A stretch of DNA of 30,932 nt from a virus. Below the pieces are notes generated by a model. It saw nothing but the letters and a program-made list of their open reading frames with translations. It was not told where the DNA came from and did no database searches. The position numbers and the translations under genes are program-made. Shown one piece after another: positions 12,995 to 21,262 of this stretch (its first letter is position 1; every line of letters starts with the position of its first letter). The stretch lies in the IMG/VR virus record IMGVR_UViG_3300020419_000058, positions 1-30,932 of that record. One strand, 5' to 3'.

Positions 12995-13993
12995 ATGGCT
13001 TCATCATATAGTAATATACATCCTGTAGATCAGATCCTCACTAGCCTTGTAGCAGAAGCTGTGCCTAGTGATGATCAGTTAATTGCAGATAAAGTACTTG
13101 AAAATATTAAGATCCCTGAGCGATCTGGCACACTGCTATTAGAGCAGACTCGTAATTTCATGGGTGCAGGCACAGGCCTAGATCTAGAGCGTGCTGTAGG
13201 TGCGTCTAGAGCGATGATTGGCTCATTTGATCGCAGCTCACAAACATTTAAAGCTAAGATTTTCTCAGCGTCTGATAGCATTGCTATGGAGGATATATTT
13301 GATTCTCAATATGCCGGCTCAGAGGAGGCACGCATTGCTAAAAAGGTAGCACGTGTATTAAAGCTTGATCGAGAGAAGCGATGTGCAGACCTTCTATTTA
13401 ATACTGCATCATTTACTAACTCAGCAGCAGCTACCACATTTAACGCAGCCGGCGCAGAGCCCCTAAGCATTTTATTTGATCTCAAAGACACTGTATTTGA
13501 GGCGGCTCATGGCATTAACCCTGATACATTAATTCTAGGTCGCCAATGCTTTAGAGCCCTTGCTAAAAATCCTGAGGTGCGTGGCTATGTAGGTGATGCA
13601 AGTCAAAACGGTGCATTTAGCTCTGGCAATCAGATCCTTAATGATGGTGCTGTATTAGCAGTGCTAAGAGATGTTTTAGGCATCCCTAATATTCATGTAG
13701 GACAGGCTAGAAGAGAGACTGCTGTAGCAGGTGCAACTAGCTCAGAAGCTTATATCTGGGATGGGGCTAAATGCTTTATGGGCATCTTGCGTGGCTCTGA
13801 TGCAGTGGTTCAAAAATCCGGTAATGTGAAAGGGATGCCTGTGGCAGCTCTCGATCTACGCTATAGCGACATGGTAGCCGGTCAATATGACAGCTTAGAC
13901 AAGACTAGACGCTATGTATGGGGTGAGGAAGTTAATTCTTTTCATGCTGTAGATAGCACTCTAGGCCATGTACTCACCGGCTGCTTTGCATAA
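12995..13993 (+). CDS. Major capsid protein
   Basis: A 332-aa protein with a strong ribosome site (AAGGAG at 12981-12986), as expected for the most abundant product. Length and position after the cement gene fit an HK97-fold coat. Segments include an early N-arm (YSNIHPVDQILTSLVAEAV), NFMGAGTG, and in the A domain NPDTLILGRQCFRALAKNPE followed by RGYVG, similar to the coat of phages with gpI-type proteases. It builds the icosahedral shell around the scaffold. There is no obvious cleaved delta domain, so the separate scaffold part of the protease gene probably does that job. Confidence 0.85.
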   Translation: MASSYSNIHPVDQILTSLVAEAVPSDDQLIADKVLENIKIPERSGTLLLEQTRNFMGAGTGLDLERAVGASRAMIGSFDRSSQTFKAKIFSASDSIAMEDIFDSQYAGSEEARIAKKVARVLKLDREKRCADLLFNTASFTNSAAATTFNAAGAEPLSILFDLKDTVFEAAHGINPDTLILGRQCFRALAKNPEVRGYVGDASQNGAFSSGNQILNDGAVLAVLRDVLGIPNIHVGQARRETAVAGATSSEAYIWDGAKCFMGILRGSDAVVQKSGNVKGMPVAALDLRYSDMVAGQYDSLDKTRRYVWGEEVNSFHAVDSTLGHVLTGCFA

Positions 13994-14001
13994 GGTGATC
14001 T

Positions 14002-14916
14002 ATGCTCTGTTCATGTGGCCGCCCCATCTCTACACTATTGTCTGAGTCTGATGCTGATCAGCGTGCTGTTAATGATTTGAATCAGCAGGCTAAAAGCTCA
14101 TCAGGGGTTATGGGTACATTGATTAGAGCAAGGCGAGATCAGCTAAAAGCTGAGATTGCTGCAGAGAGTGAGTTTGAGATTGCTATGAATAAAAGCACCT
14201 CCTCGCTACTCGAAACCATAGAGCAGGCTGTGCAGACTGCAGGGCCTGATCTCATACTAAATGCATCAGATGATCAGCTTTTAGATCTCCTCATCAGAGG
14301 GGGCCTAGGGGCGGCTATTGATGATTTTATTACACAGCAGAATAGGATTAGATCGAGCATAGGCAAAACGCTCTCAGCAGTAGAGCCAGACTTTAGCCTA
14401 GACAGCCTATCTAATCAGATTGATACTCTATCAGGTCAGAATATTACTGATATATTTGAGGGCATAGTAGTACCCTCAGTTAAGCAGAGTATAAGGGATA
14501 GCCTGAGAGATCTAGAGCTAGCTGTGCCCCTCAATACTGTAATGAGTAATTTACAAACTAGAATGAAAAGGGCTCAAGGCTCTCAGCTCACAGAGATTAA
14601 AACAAAGATCTCTCAATATGGCAGAGGTATTACAGCCATAGCGGCTGAGGTGGCCGGCCTAGATCACTATTTATACACAGGGCCTAGAGATGGAATTACA
14701 AGGCCTTTTTGTAGGGCTCTAGTAAATAAGGTGGTTACAGAGTCACAGATGAGTAAATTAAATAATGGACAGGGTCTGAGTGTGAAAATCTCAGGGGGTG
14801 GCTATAACTGCCGGCACTCTTGGAGCCCTGTGACTGATTCATTTATACAGAGTGCAGATCTGACTAGAGCAAAATCTAATGATATTAGCGATGCTAATAA
14901 GGGGGGTAAAAAATGA
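14002..14916 (+). CDS. Minor head protein with MuF-type C-terminal motif
   Basis: A 304-aa protein. The N-terminus has CSCG, followed by a long helical region (residues about 30-210). The C-terminal end carries a MuF/SPP1 gp7-like signature: YTGPRDGITRPFCRALVNKV and GGGYNCRHSWSPV, with Cys, Arg and His conserved in that family. These proteins join portal and capsid or enter the host with DNA. In Mu the F gene precedes the protease; here it follows the capsid. It overlaps the next gene by ATGA. Confidence 0.7.
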   Translation: MLCSCGRPISTLLSESDADQRAVNDLNQQAKSSSGVMGTLIRARRDQLKAEIAAESEFEIAMNKSTSSLLETIEQAVQTAGPDLILNASDDQLLDLLIRGGLGAAIDDFITQQNRIRSSIGKTLSAVEPDFSLDSLSNQIDTLSGQNITDIFEGIVVPSVKQSIRDSLRDLELAVPLNTVMSNLQTRMKRAQGSQLTEIKTKISQYGRGITAIAAEVAGLDHYLYTGPRDGITRPFCRALVNKVVTESQMSKLNNGQGLSVKISGGGYNCRHSWSPVTDSFIQSADLTRAKSNDISDANKGGKK

Positions 14917-15857
14917 GAAAGGCTATCACTTCACAGGCCCATAGATTTATATGGACACCTCAAACCCCTATAACCGGCACCCCCTCGCTAAGCATAGTAA
15001 GTCCTATAGCAGTCAGTAGCAATCTGACTAGGTTTACTGATGATCTAACAATTACAGCTATAGCGAGTGATAGACGCACTTTAACCCTTAGTTCTGCCCC
15101 TGCTAATTATTATAGAGAGCAGCAGGCCGGCTTTGTACTGACTGCCAGAGACACACATTATTCAGTAAGAGTAGTTAGGCTAGGTGGCACTCAGGCCCTG
15201 CTAGCAGAGCCCCTGCCTAGAGAGATAGACCTCACTACTAATGCTACTCTACATCTGCCTACAGGCTATGTGGATATCGGGGCAGGGGTGCTGACTACCT
15301 CAGGCTACTATACATGGCAAGTAGACTATACACAGCTCTATATGTCTCAGCCCCATAAAGACAAGGGGCTAATTAAGGTCACACCTAGGCCATTTGATAC
15401 CGGCTTAACACATACTGAGCTAGTAGCCCTATTTGCTAATCTGGCTGATATGATCCCAAGGCGACAGGCTGATTTTGAGCCACAAATTCAAGCGGCTGAG
15501 GATGAGCTAATACTAGCAATTAGGGCTCATCTAAATAGTGATGATATTACAGAAGATGAGGTATTCAACCCTGAATCATTTAAACTTGCTCATGCTTATT
15601 GCACAGCTGCTATTATTTATGAGCAAGTGTTACAATTTGATAATGCAGAAGCTATGAGAGCTAGATGTGCTGATCTGCTAGATAGAGCCCTGCAGAGCAT
15701 AGCTTTAGATCTAGATGGGGATGGCATAATTGATGAGGGTGAGGAGAGCCTACAGAGGGCAGGGGGTAGCCCTAGGGATTTCAGGGCATCATGGAAGTCA
15801 TACACTAAAAAAGATAATGATCTGACTTTTACCCCTGCCAGAGGGATGCGCCACTAA
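14913..15857 (+). CDS. Probable head-tail connector protein with Ca-binding-like loop
   Basis: A 314-aa protein of unrecognised family in the position of head completion/connector genes. The N-terminal 160 residues are beta-rich (SLSIVSPIAVSSNLTRFTDD; LTLSSAPANYY). The C-terminal half is helical (LANLADMIPRRQ-like stretch, then AHAYCTAAIIYEQVLQFDNAEAM), which resembles connector adaptors. Near residues 266-278 is DLDGDGIIDEGEE, a canonical 12-residue EF-hand/dockerin-type calcium loop (D1, D3, D5, G6, D9, E12). One loop alone may bind Ca2+ and stabilise the virion. Start ATG overlaps the preceding stop, and TAATG links it to the next gene. Confidence 0.6.
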   Translation: MRKAITSQAHRFIWTPQTPITGTPSLSIVSPIAVSSNLTRFTDDLTITAIASDRRTLTLSSAPANYYREQQAGFVLTARDTHYSVRVVRLGGTQALLAEPLPREIDLTTNATLHLPTGYVDIGAGVLTTSGYYTWQVDYTQLYMSQPHKDKGLIKVTPRPFDTGLTHTELVALFANLADMIPRRQADFEPQIQAAEDELILAIRAHLNSDDITEDEVFNPESFKLAHAYCTAAIIYEQVLQFDNAEAMRARCADLLDRALQSIALDLDGDGIIDEGEESLQRAGGSPRDFRASWKSYTKKDNDLTFTPARGMRH

Positions 15858-16366
15858 TGGGGGCTACAGTAAATATTAATGTACCTCGCACCCTGTGGTC
15901 TGCTCGAGATACTATGAAACTAGCTCAGAATACCCTAGCGTCTATAAAATTACGCACCTCAAAGGGCATAGATGCCAATGGTGAGCAGTTTAAAGAATAC
16001 AGTACAGAGCCTATTTATGTGTCTAAAAAAGGGGCACGCTTAAGCCCTAAGGGCGGCAGACCCTCACGCACCGGCAATAGTGTGTATTATGCGCAGGGCT
16101 ATGAACAATACAAAGCAGAGAGCAAACGCACTAGTCGAAAAAAGCTAATAGTTGATTTAGTGCTTAGCGGTCAATTAATGAATAATTTAATTGTTATAGA
16201 TGCTACTGCCACAGAGTTTAAAATAGGATTAACTAAACACGCTAAGAGCTATGGCTACCATGTGAATGATAAGCGTGAGTTTATAGGCCTGTCTGATGAT
16301 GACATACAGATCCTTACAAATGCTGTGAACATTGAGATCAGGAAAAAGCTAGGATTATCGAAATGA
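15857..16366 (+). CDS. Virion morphogenesis/tail completion protein (gpG-like)
   Basis: A 169-aa protein. Basic, with GIDANGEQFKEYS near residues 37-49, the typical phrase in which such proteins describe a strand-turn after a long helix (lambda Z, Mu gpG, HK97 gp10-like groups). The end FIGLSDDDIQILTNAVNIEI matches the usual closing F-L/I-G-L-S-x-x-D-x-x-x-I motif of the phage virion morphogenesis family. It is expected to join the tail to the head. It starts on the TAATG of its predecessor and overlaps the next gene by ATGA. Confidence 0.7.
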   Translation: MGATVNINVPRTLWSARDTMKLAQNTLASIKLRTSKGIDANGEQFKEYSTEPIYVSKKGARLSPKGGRPSRTGNSVYYAQGYEQYKAESKRTSRKKLIVDLVLSGQLMNNLIVIDATATEFKIGLTKHAKSYGYHVNDKREFIGLSDDDIQILTNAVNIEIRKKLGLSK

Positions 16367-16827
16367 GTCAAGGCACTTTCTCAGCACTCGAATACTTAGA
16401 GAATTTGATAGAGGGTATTACACCCAAATCAGATGCGCATCATGGGTTTGTAGCTACTAATAGAGGAGATGGGTACACAGCCCCCCTTGATGATAGGCCT
16501 AACTCAAATAGGTATTTTGAGCTAGAGTTAGAGGGTTTTGCTCAGGATGATGGGCAGGCCGGCCTTAGCGGGCGCAAGCGCATTAGGGTTAATTGTCGAG
16601 TACGCTATGACATCCCCCATGATCAGGGCTATGTTAAACGCCTAATTAATGAAGACGTGAGCAGCCTGATCAACACACTCAAGGGCCCTAACTATGATAC
16701 AATCAATACCGGTATTGTGTCTCTAATCCCCCTCGCACCACTGCTAGAGCCTGTGCTAGATGCGCAGGGTGATACATTAGCGTTTATGCTATCTCTAGCC
16801 TTTGATCTTCTATACTTGGAGGTATAA
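16363..16827 (+). CDS. Probable tail terminator/minor tail protein
   Basis: A 154-aa protein between the morphogenesis protein and the tail tube gene, the usual place of the tail terminator (lambda U-like). It has the size and layout of that group: an N-terminal helix (FSALEYLENLIEGI), beta strands in the middle (RYFELELEGF; RKRIRVNCRVRYDIP), a helix (YVKRLINEDVSSLINTL) and a closing strand (DTLAFMLSLAFDLLYLEV). The assignment is by position and predicted fold, not by a clear motif. Overlap ATGA with the previous gene. Confidence 0.55.
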   Translation: MSQGTFSALEYLENLIEGITPKSDAHHGFVATNRGDGYTAPLDDRPNSNRYFELELEGFAQDDGQAGLSGRKRIRVNCRVRYDIPHDQGYVKRLINEDVSSLINTLKGPNYDTINTGIVSLIPLAPLLEPVLDAQGDTLAFMLSLAFDLLYLEV

Positions 16828-16830
16828 AAA

Positions 16831-18144
16831 ATGGCAGTTACACACAGATCCTTATCAGTGGCCCTTGAGGGCTCTGGCAATTTTGGCAATCTAGATTCTG
16901 ATGGGCTACCCTCAGCAGGTGGCTTAACTTTTGTTTCTATCCCCTGTGAGAGGGATCCTATTGTGATCAGTGGTGAGCCTGTGATCAGTGAGAGAAACGA
17001 TGCCAGAGATGGGCCTTATTTTGTACCCCCTGAGAATGACACAGTTTTCAATACATCAGGCAATCGAGTACATAGGCGCACAGGTCAAATTGTATGCAGA
17101 GTAGATCTAACGACCATAGGCTCTAGCCCTGCTGATTATACATCAAACTATCTAGGCTACTTACTAGGCGCAGGCCTTTTAACTCAGGTGCCTTCTGCTA
17201 ATGCTAAATCAGATACCCCATCATCTAAAACATCAGTTAATCAGTTTACCCCCTCAGCGGCCTATGCAGAGGCAGACATAGGCACACTTTTAAGCACCAC
17301 AATTGCAGGGCGTGCTGAGTATAGTGCTGTGACTGATAATGATCTCACAGGTGATGTAACTATCTCACCGGCCCTCTCATCTACCTCATTTACAGGGGTA
17401 CAAGGCCTGCAGACGTGGTATGTACCTAGCCGCACTGCATCAGGCACATATACTAGATCATTATGTTTTAGAATTGATGGTGTAAATTTTAGAACTTTTG
17501 CATTTGGCTGTGTACTTGAGAGCCTATCAATTACTCTAGATAATGGCCGCTTGATGGGTGAGTTTACATATAACTCTGCCTATATTACAGATGATCATGC
17601 TAATGCAGTAGGCCCTATTGAGCCTACCTATAATGCAGGAAATGCGCCTTTCTTTAGGGGCTCCTATGTAGTCATTAGTAATGGCTCACCTGCCAGCCTA
17701 ACCAATGGCATAGCCGGTGAGACTCAGGGGCGTACTGCTATAGATGTAGAAGATTTTTCTTTAACATTAACTAATACCCTAACACCACTAGGCCACTCTA
17801 ATAGCATACTTGCTATGAGTAATATGGATATCTCAGACGTAAGTGTAGAGTTAAGCCTGACCCTCAGCACTGTAAATACTACTGTAAAAGATGATTATCT
17901 AAACCGAGTAGTGAGACAGGTATTAGTAGGCACAGGCCCTGTAGGCAATGGCCTAGGCTGTGCAATTATGCTGCCGGCTGCCATGCTTACAGTAGATCCT
18001 AATGTCTATGACGTATCTGGCAATGATATAGTCAGACAGACCCTTACATATTCACAAAGCCGTTATGCAGGTGATTTCTCAGGGGCTGATGCCTATGAGA
18101 ATAATGCAGGCTGCTCGCCCTTTAGAATTGGATTAGGTGTATAA
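16831..18144 (+). CDS. Major tail (tube) protein
   Basis: A 437-aa protein with a strong ribosome site (GGAGGT). It is rich in Ser, Thr, Gly and beta strands, lies just before the tail chaperone and tape measure, and is the only candidate tube gene. Segments such as CERDPIVISGEPVISERND near the start and NILMDISDVSVELSLTLSTVN-like strands later suit a phage tail tube. At 437 residues it is long for a siphovirus tube, so it may carry an extra domain on the tube surface. No sheath gene is near, so the tail should not contract. Confidence 0.7.
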   Translation: MAVTHRSLSVALEGSGNFGNLDSDGLPSAGGLTFVSIPCERDPIVISGEPVISERNDARDGPYFVPPENDTVFNTSGNRVHRRTGQIVCRVDLTTIGSSPADYTSNYLGYLLGAGLLTQVPSANAKSDTPSSKTSVNQFTPSAAYAEADIGTLLSTTIAGRAEYSAVTDNDLTGDVTISPALSSTSFTGVQGLQTWYVPSRTASGTYTRSLCFRIDGVNFRTFAFGCVLESLSITLDNGRLMGEFTYNSAYITDDHANAVGPIEPTYNAGNAPFFRGSYVVISNGSPASLTNGIAGETQGRTAIDVEDFSLTLTNTLTPLGHSNSILAMSNMDISDVSVELSLTLSTVNTTVKDDYLNRVVRQVLVGTGPVGNGLGCAIMLPAAMLTVDPNVYDVSGNDIVRQTLTYSQSRYAGDFSGADAYENNAGCSPFRIGLGV

Positions 18145-18145
18145 A

Positions 18146-18664
18146 ATGGCTTTAACATTCCTCACCTCAGCAGAACAAATTATTAATGTAGTAGTCACCT
18201 GTGACAGTGCTATAGATTGCACCCCTGAACAGAGAGTGCAGTATTTATCAAGTGGCAATTTGGATGAGCTAGAATATGTGGGGGATGAGGTCACAACTTT
18301 TACACTAAAGGCCCTCTCTCCCTCAGAGCGTGAGCACGCAGAGCAGAGGGCAGGGGCTTATACTCGGTCTGAGTTAGGCCGGCTACTATGGACAGAAGCA
18401 CCCACAGAACAAAATGAGCGGGCCAGATGGCATCATGAATTATCTGATGATGAGAGAGCGGCTATGAGTGATTATCAAGCTTATTTAAACAGGGTGTATA
18501 TTGAAATGTTGAACAGTTCATTGACTCATATAGATGGTGAGCAGGCTACTGCTGAGCAGGTACAGTTGATTAGGCCTGATGACATTAGAGCTACTACTAT
18601 CTCAGAGCTAGTCATGCATATACAAAGGATCAGCATTTTAGGCCATGAGGGAAAATCGCTCTAG
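18146..18664 (+). CDS. Tail assembly chaperone, short form (gpG-like)
   Basis: A 172-aa acidic helical protein. I choose ATG 18146 (MALTFLTSAEQ), with TAGGTG just upstream, over an in-frame GTG at 18137 that overlaps the tube gene. Position before the tape measure and a downstream frame with no start of its own mark it as the G-type chaperone that coats the tape measure during tail assembly. Features include LKALSPSEREHAEQRAGAYT and an acidic middle. It ends three codons after the slippery heptamer at 18649. Confidence 0.75.
   Translation: MALTFLTSAEQIINVVVTCDSAIDCTPEQRVQYLSSGNLDELEYVGDEVTTFTLKALSPSEREHAEQRAGAYTRSELGRLLWTEAPTEQNERARWHHELSDDERAAMSDYQAYLNRVYIEMLNSSLTHIDGEQATAEQVQLIRPDDIRATTISELVMHIQRISILGHEGKSL
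18649..18655 (+). promoter_or_regulatory. -1 ribosomal frameshift site GGGAAAA
   Basis: The heptamer sits in phase as G-GGA-AAA, the canonical X-XXY-YYZ slippery form, and differs by one base from lambda's GGGAAAG. The zero frame stops at 18662-18664. A shift by -1 enters a frame open to 19087. Both frames and spacing agree with known G/GT chaperone pairs. Confidence 0.85.
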
Positions 18665-19089
18665 CTTCTGCTGTATGGCTCAATCATAGCAGGGGCAGAT
18701 CGTGGGCCTGTGATCAATGTAGATCTAAAAAGGGGCTGAGAGCCCTGAGGGGCAATTGTGGAGGGCCATTTAAACAAGGTCTTCCGCAAGCTCAAGTTGA
18801 TGATCAAGGGCTTTATATCATGGGCTATAGAGTCGCGCCTGATTGTGGCGAGGAGTATGCAGATTATGAGATCAGATCATGCCCTGTAGCAGGGGCTAAT
18901 CGAGTAGCCCCACTAGTGCAGGCGTATCAGCGACATAGAGCCGGCATATTATCTATAGACAAAAGCTATCCTACACCCTCATGTGCTCTAGTTGAAGCAA
19001 TTGAAATTCTACACTATAATGCAGATGAAGCACAGTACAGAACTAATGAACGTGCTATGAGAGAGGCCCATAATGTCAAATCAGGTTGA
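18655..19089 (+). CDS. Tail assembly chaperone extension (T part of GT fusion), made by -1 frameshift
   Basis: This frame (-1 relative to the short chaperone) is open from the slippery site to 19089 and adds 144 residues, for a fusion of about 314 aa. A first ATG appears only at 18820, without a clear ribosome site, which would leave 156 nt unexplained; the frameshift covers them. The extension begins IALASAVWLNHSRGRSWACD and carries Cys pairs (WACDQC, NCGG, then DCG and SCP), suggesting a zinc-binding fold. In lambda the T part binds the tape measure and GT joins it to tube protein. It overlaps the tape measure start by 17 nt. Confidence 0.8.
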   Translation: MALASAVWLNHSRGRSWACDQCRSKKGLRALRGNCGGPFKQGLPQAQVDDQGLYIMGYRVAPDCGEEYADYEIRSCPVAGANRVAPLVQAYQRHRAGILSIDKSYPTPSCALVEAIEILHYNADEAQYRTNERAMREAHNVKSG

Positions 19090-21190
19090 AATTGATGTCA
19101 TTCTCACAGGGGCTGAGGAGGCTAGCAGAGGGCTCAAGGGCATAGGTGAGACAGCCGGCCAAATGGCTGAGAGATTTACTGATGAGAATAGTAAATTAGG
19201 TGAGGGCTTAGGTGAGATTGCCGGCAGTGTAGAGGGGCTAGTAGGCTCATTTAAAGAATTTGGAGAAGTGGCGACTACTGTAGGCTCTGGCTCTAAGATG
19301 AGTATGCTAGCTCTAGTGCCGGCCTTAGGTGCAGTGGTAGGCGCAGGCTATGCCCTATATGAAACATTTATTAATATTAGTGGGGCTGCTGAAGAGGCTG
19401 AAACACGCACAGAAGCTATGGCAGCTGCTGCGAGTGATCTAGAGAGCAAATTAGAAGCTTTAGCAGAGAAAGGGGTAGTGCCTGCTCAGAAAGCTCTAGA
19501 TGATTTTATCAGGTCTAATCTGAGGGCTCAGTTTTCTAAAGAGATACTGCAGAAGCAGGTTGAAAAGCTAAAAAATGAGTTCACAAACTTATTAGAAGCA
19601 GAGCAAAATGTAGAGAAAGCACGCACAGGTCAAGAGGATTTTGCTACTGTATTAGAAGCAGGTCTAAGGGGGGTGAGTGCCCAAACAATAGCGCAAGAGG
19701 ATCTAAATAAGGCTACTACTGCATATAATAAAAAGCTAAAGGGGGTAATAGATGCACATGAGCAAGTGCTGCCCCTGCTAGATGCATCAGCTAAAAAAGA
19801 GAAGGGGCTAGAAGAAAATTCAGCAGAAGCCACTTTAGCCAGAGTGAGAGAAAATATTGCTCTAGCTACTACATTAGAACTCAGAAAAGCAGAGATTGAT
19901 CTTACAGGTACTCAGTTAAAAGTGAGACAAATTGAGATTAATGCAGCTAAAGAGAGCACACTAGTTAAAGTTAAAGAAAATGAAGAGGATGCCAAGGCCC
20001 TCAAGAAAATAGAGGACAATTTAAAGGCACGCATTGCAGAGTTTAATCAACTAGATCAGCTCAATAGACTAACAGAGGTGCGCAAAAGAAATGCAGAAGC
20101 AGAAGAAAACAAGGCCGCTAAACGATCTACTCAGCGTGTTAATAATAAGCGTATTCGAGAGATGGCCATTGAGAGACAAAGGCAGGCGGATCTCAAAAAG
20201 CTAAGACAAATAGAGCTACAAGAGTTAATGCTTAATGGGGCATCGGCTCTGCAGATTGCTCAAGATCGCTATGATGATGAGCTAGAAGCAGCCGGCAAAA
20301 ATCAATTACAACAGCAAATTGCTCTAAAGCGTTTTGAGCTAGAGAAAAGGCGCATAAAGCTAGTTGCAGGGGCTCAGGCTGATAGAGATAATGCTGAGAG
20401 GGCTAGACGTGATGAGGAGAGATTTGCTCATGCACAGAGATTAGCATTTGAGTCTCTGCAGTTTGATCTAGAAATGCAGACTCAAAAGGCTAGTCTAGTT
20501 GATGAGCTGCCCCTGTTTGGTAGATTAGGTGAGCTACAGGCACAGACAGATCAAGAGCTTAAAGTGTTGTCCATGAGATATGAGCTAGAAAAGCAGATTA
20601 ATGCTCAGACTCAAGATGAGATTACAGAACTCACTAGACGTGAGACAGCAGAGAGAACTAAAATTAATGCTGATGCAACTAGAGCGCAAATTAATCTAGT
20701 AGGTGAATTTGCATCACAGTATGCAGGGGGGCTAGCAGAAGCGGCCTATAACAATCTACTATTTGGTGAGAGCTTTAGTGAGTCAGTAGGTGAGATCCTC
20801 ATAGCATTAGGCAGACAGGCATCGATTGAAGCCCTCATGCAATTTGCCAAGGGTACAGCCGCCCTTTTTATGCCGGCAGGTCAAGCCATAGCAGCAGGCC
20901 ACTTTAAAGCCGGTGGTATGTTTCTAGCTGCAGCAGGGGCTGCAGGGATAGCCGGCAAAAGCTTAGGGGGTGGGGGCGGTGGTGCTTCTGCCGGTGCTTC
21001 TCCCTCTGGCTCACCATCAGTAGCCCCCACTCCTCAGCGTGAGGAGGTAGAGAGTGCGCCTATGGTGTTTAATATTAATTTTGGTGGGGCTGTGATCTAT
21101 GACACTAAACGCAGTGCAGAGCAGGCTCTAGCAGATCGAATTACATCATTACAGAATACACGCAGAAGAGGTGCAGCTAGGAGAGTCTAA
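19073..21190 (+). CDS. Tape measure protein
   Basis: A 705-aa, largely helical protein. After the opening VEIDVILTGAEEASRGLKGI comes a helix/glycine region with a hydrophobic stretch (MLALVPALGAVVGAGYALYE) and long coiled coils (residues about 110-540; NAEAEENKAAKRSTQRVNNK). The C-terminal part has membrane-active-like, Ala/Gly-rich helices (FMPAGQAIAAGHFKAGGMFL) then GGGGGGASAGASPSG. At about 0.15 nm per residue a tail of about 106 nm is expected. Its last stop codon adjoins the first parS site. Confidence 0.85.
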   Translation: MSNQVEIDVILTGAEEASRGLKGIGETAGQMAERFTDENSKLGEGLGEIAGSVEGLVGSFKEFGEVATTVGSGSKMSMLALVPALGAVVGAGYALYETFINISGAAEEAETRTEAMAAAASDLESKLEALAEKGVVPAQKALDDFIRSNLRAQFSKEILQKQVEKLKNEFTNLLEAEQNVEKARTGQEDFATVLEAGLRGVSAQTIAQEDLNKATTAYNKKLKGVIDAHEQVLPLLDASAKKEKGLEENSAEATLARVRENIALATTLELRKAEIDLTGTQLKVRQIEINAAKESTLVKVKENEEDAKALKKIEDNLKARIAEFNQLDQLNRLTEVRKRNAEAEENKAAKRSTQRVNNKRIREMAIERQRQADLKKLRQIELQELMLNGASALQIAQDRYDDELEAAGKNQLQQQIALKRFELEKRRIKLVAGAQADRDNAERARRDEERFAHAQRLAFESLQFDLEMQTQKASLVDELPLFGRLGELQAQTDQELKVLSMRYELEKQINAQTQDEITELTRRETAERTKINADATRAQINLVGEFASQYAGGLAEAAYNNLLFGESFSESVGEILIALGRQASIEALMQFAKGTAALFMPAGQAIAAGHFKAGGMFLAAAGAAGIAGKSLGGGGGGASAGASPSGSPSVAPTPQREEVESAPMVFNINFGGAVIYDTKRSAEQALADRITSLQNTRRRGAARRV

Positions 21191-21206
21191 TGTTTCACGT
21201 GAAACA
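21191..21206. promoter_or_regulatory. parS: parS site, copy 1
   Basis: TGTTTCACGTGAAACA is exactly the 16-bp consensus parS of bacterial chromosomes, the site on which ParB loads. It starts one base after the tape measure stop codon. Its flanks share TCTAA upstream with copy 2. Confidence 0.85.
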
Positions 21207-21232
21207 ATTTGCAATCATGTTAAACACTCTAA

Positions 21233-21248
21233 TGTTTCACGTGAAACA
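21233..21248. promoter_or_regulatory. parS: parS site, copy 2
   Basis: A second identical TGTTTCACGTGAAACA, 42 bp after the first start to start, or about four helical turns. With flanks it becomes a 20-bp perfect palindrome (AATGTTTCACGTGAAACATT). It ends 14 bp before the next gene, whose ribosome site GAGGGGG follows. Confidence 0.85.
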
Positions 21249-21262
21249 TTGAGGGGGATACT

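Noticed and set aside
13354-13360. Third parS-like site at CACGTG in the capsid gene
   Set aside because: Only the central six bases match; the GTTT/AAAC arms are missing.
18820-19089. Independent 89-aa gene starting at ATG 18820
   Set aside because: No ribosome site is clear and the frame extends back to a perfect slippery site, so it is better read as the frameshift extension.
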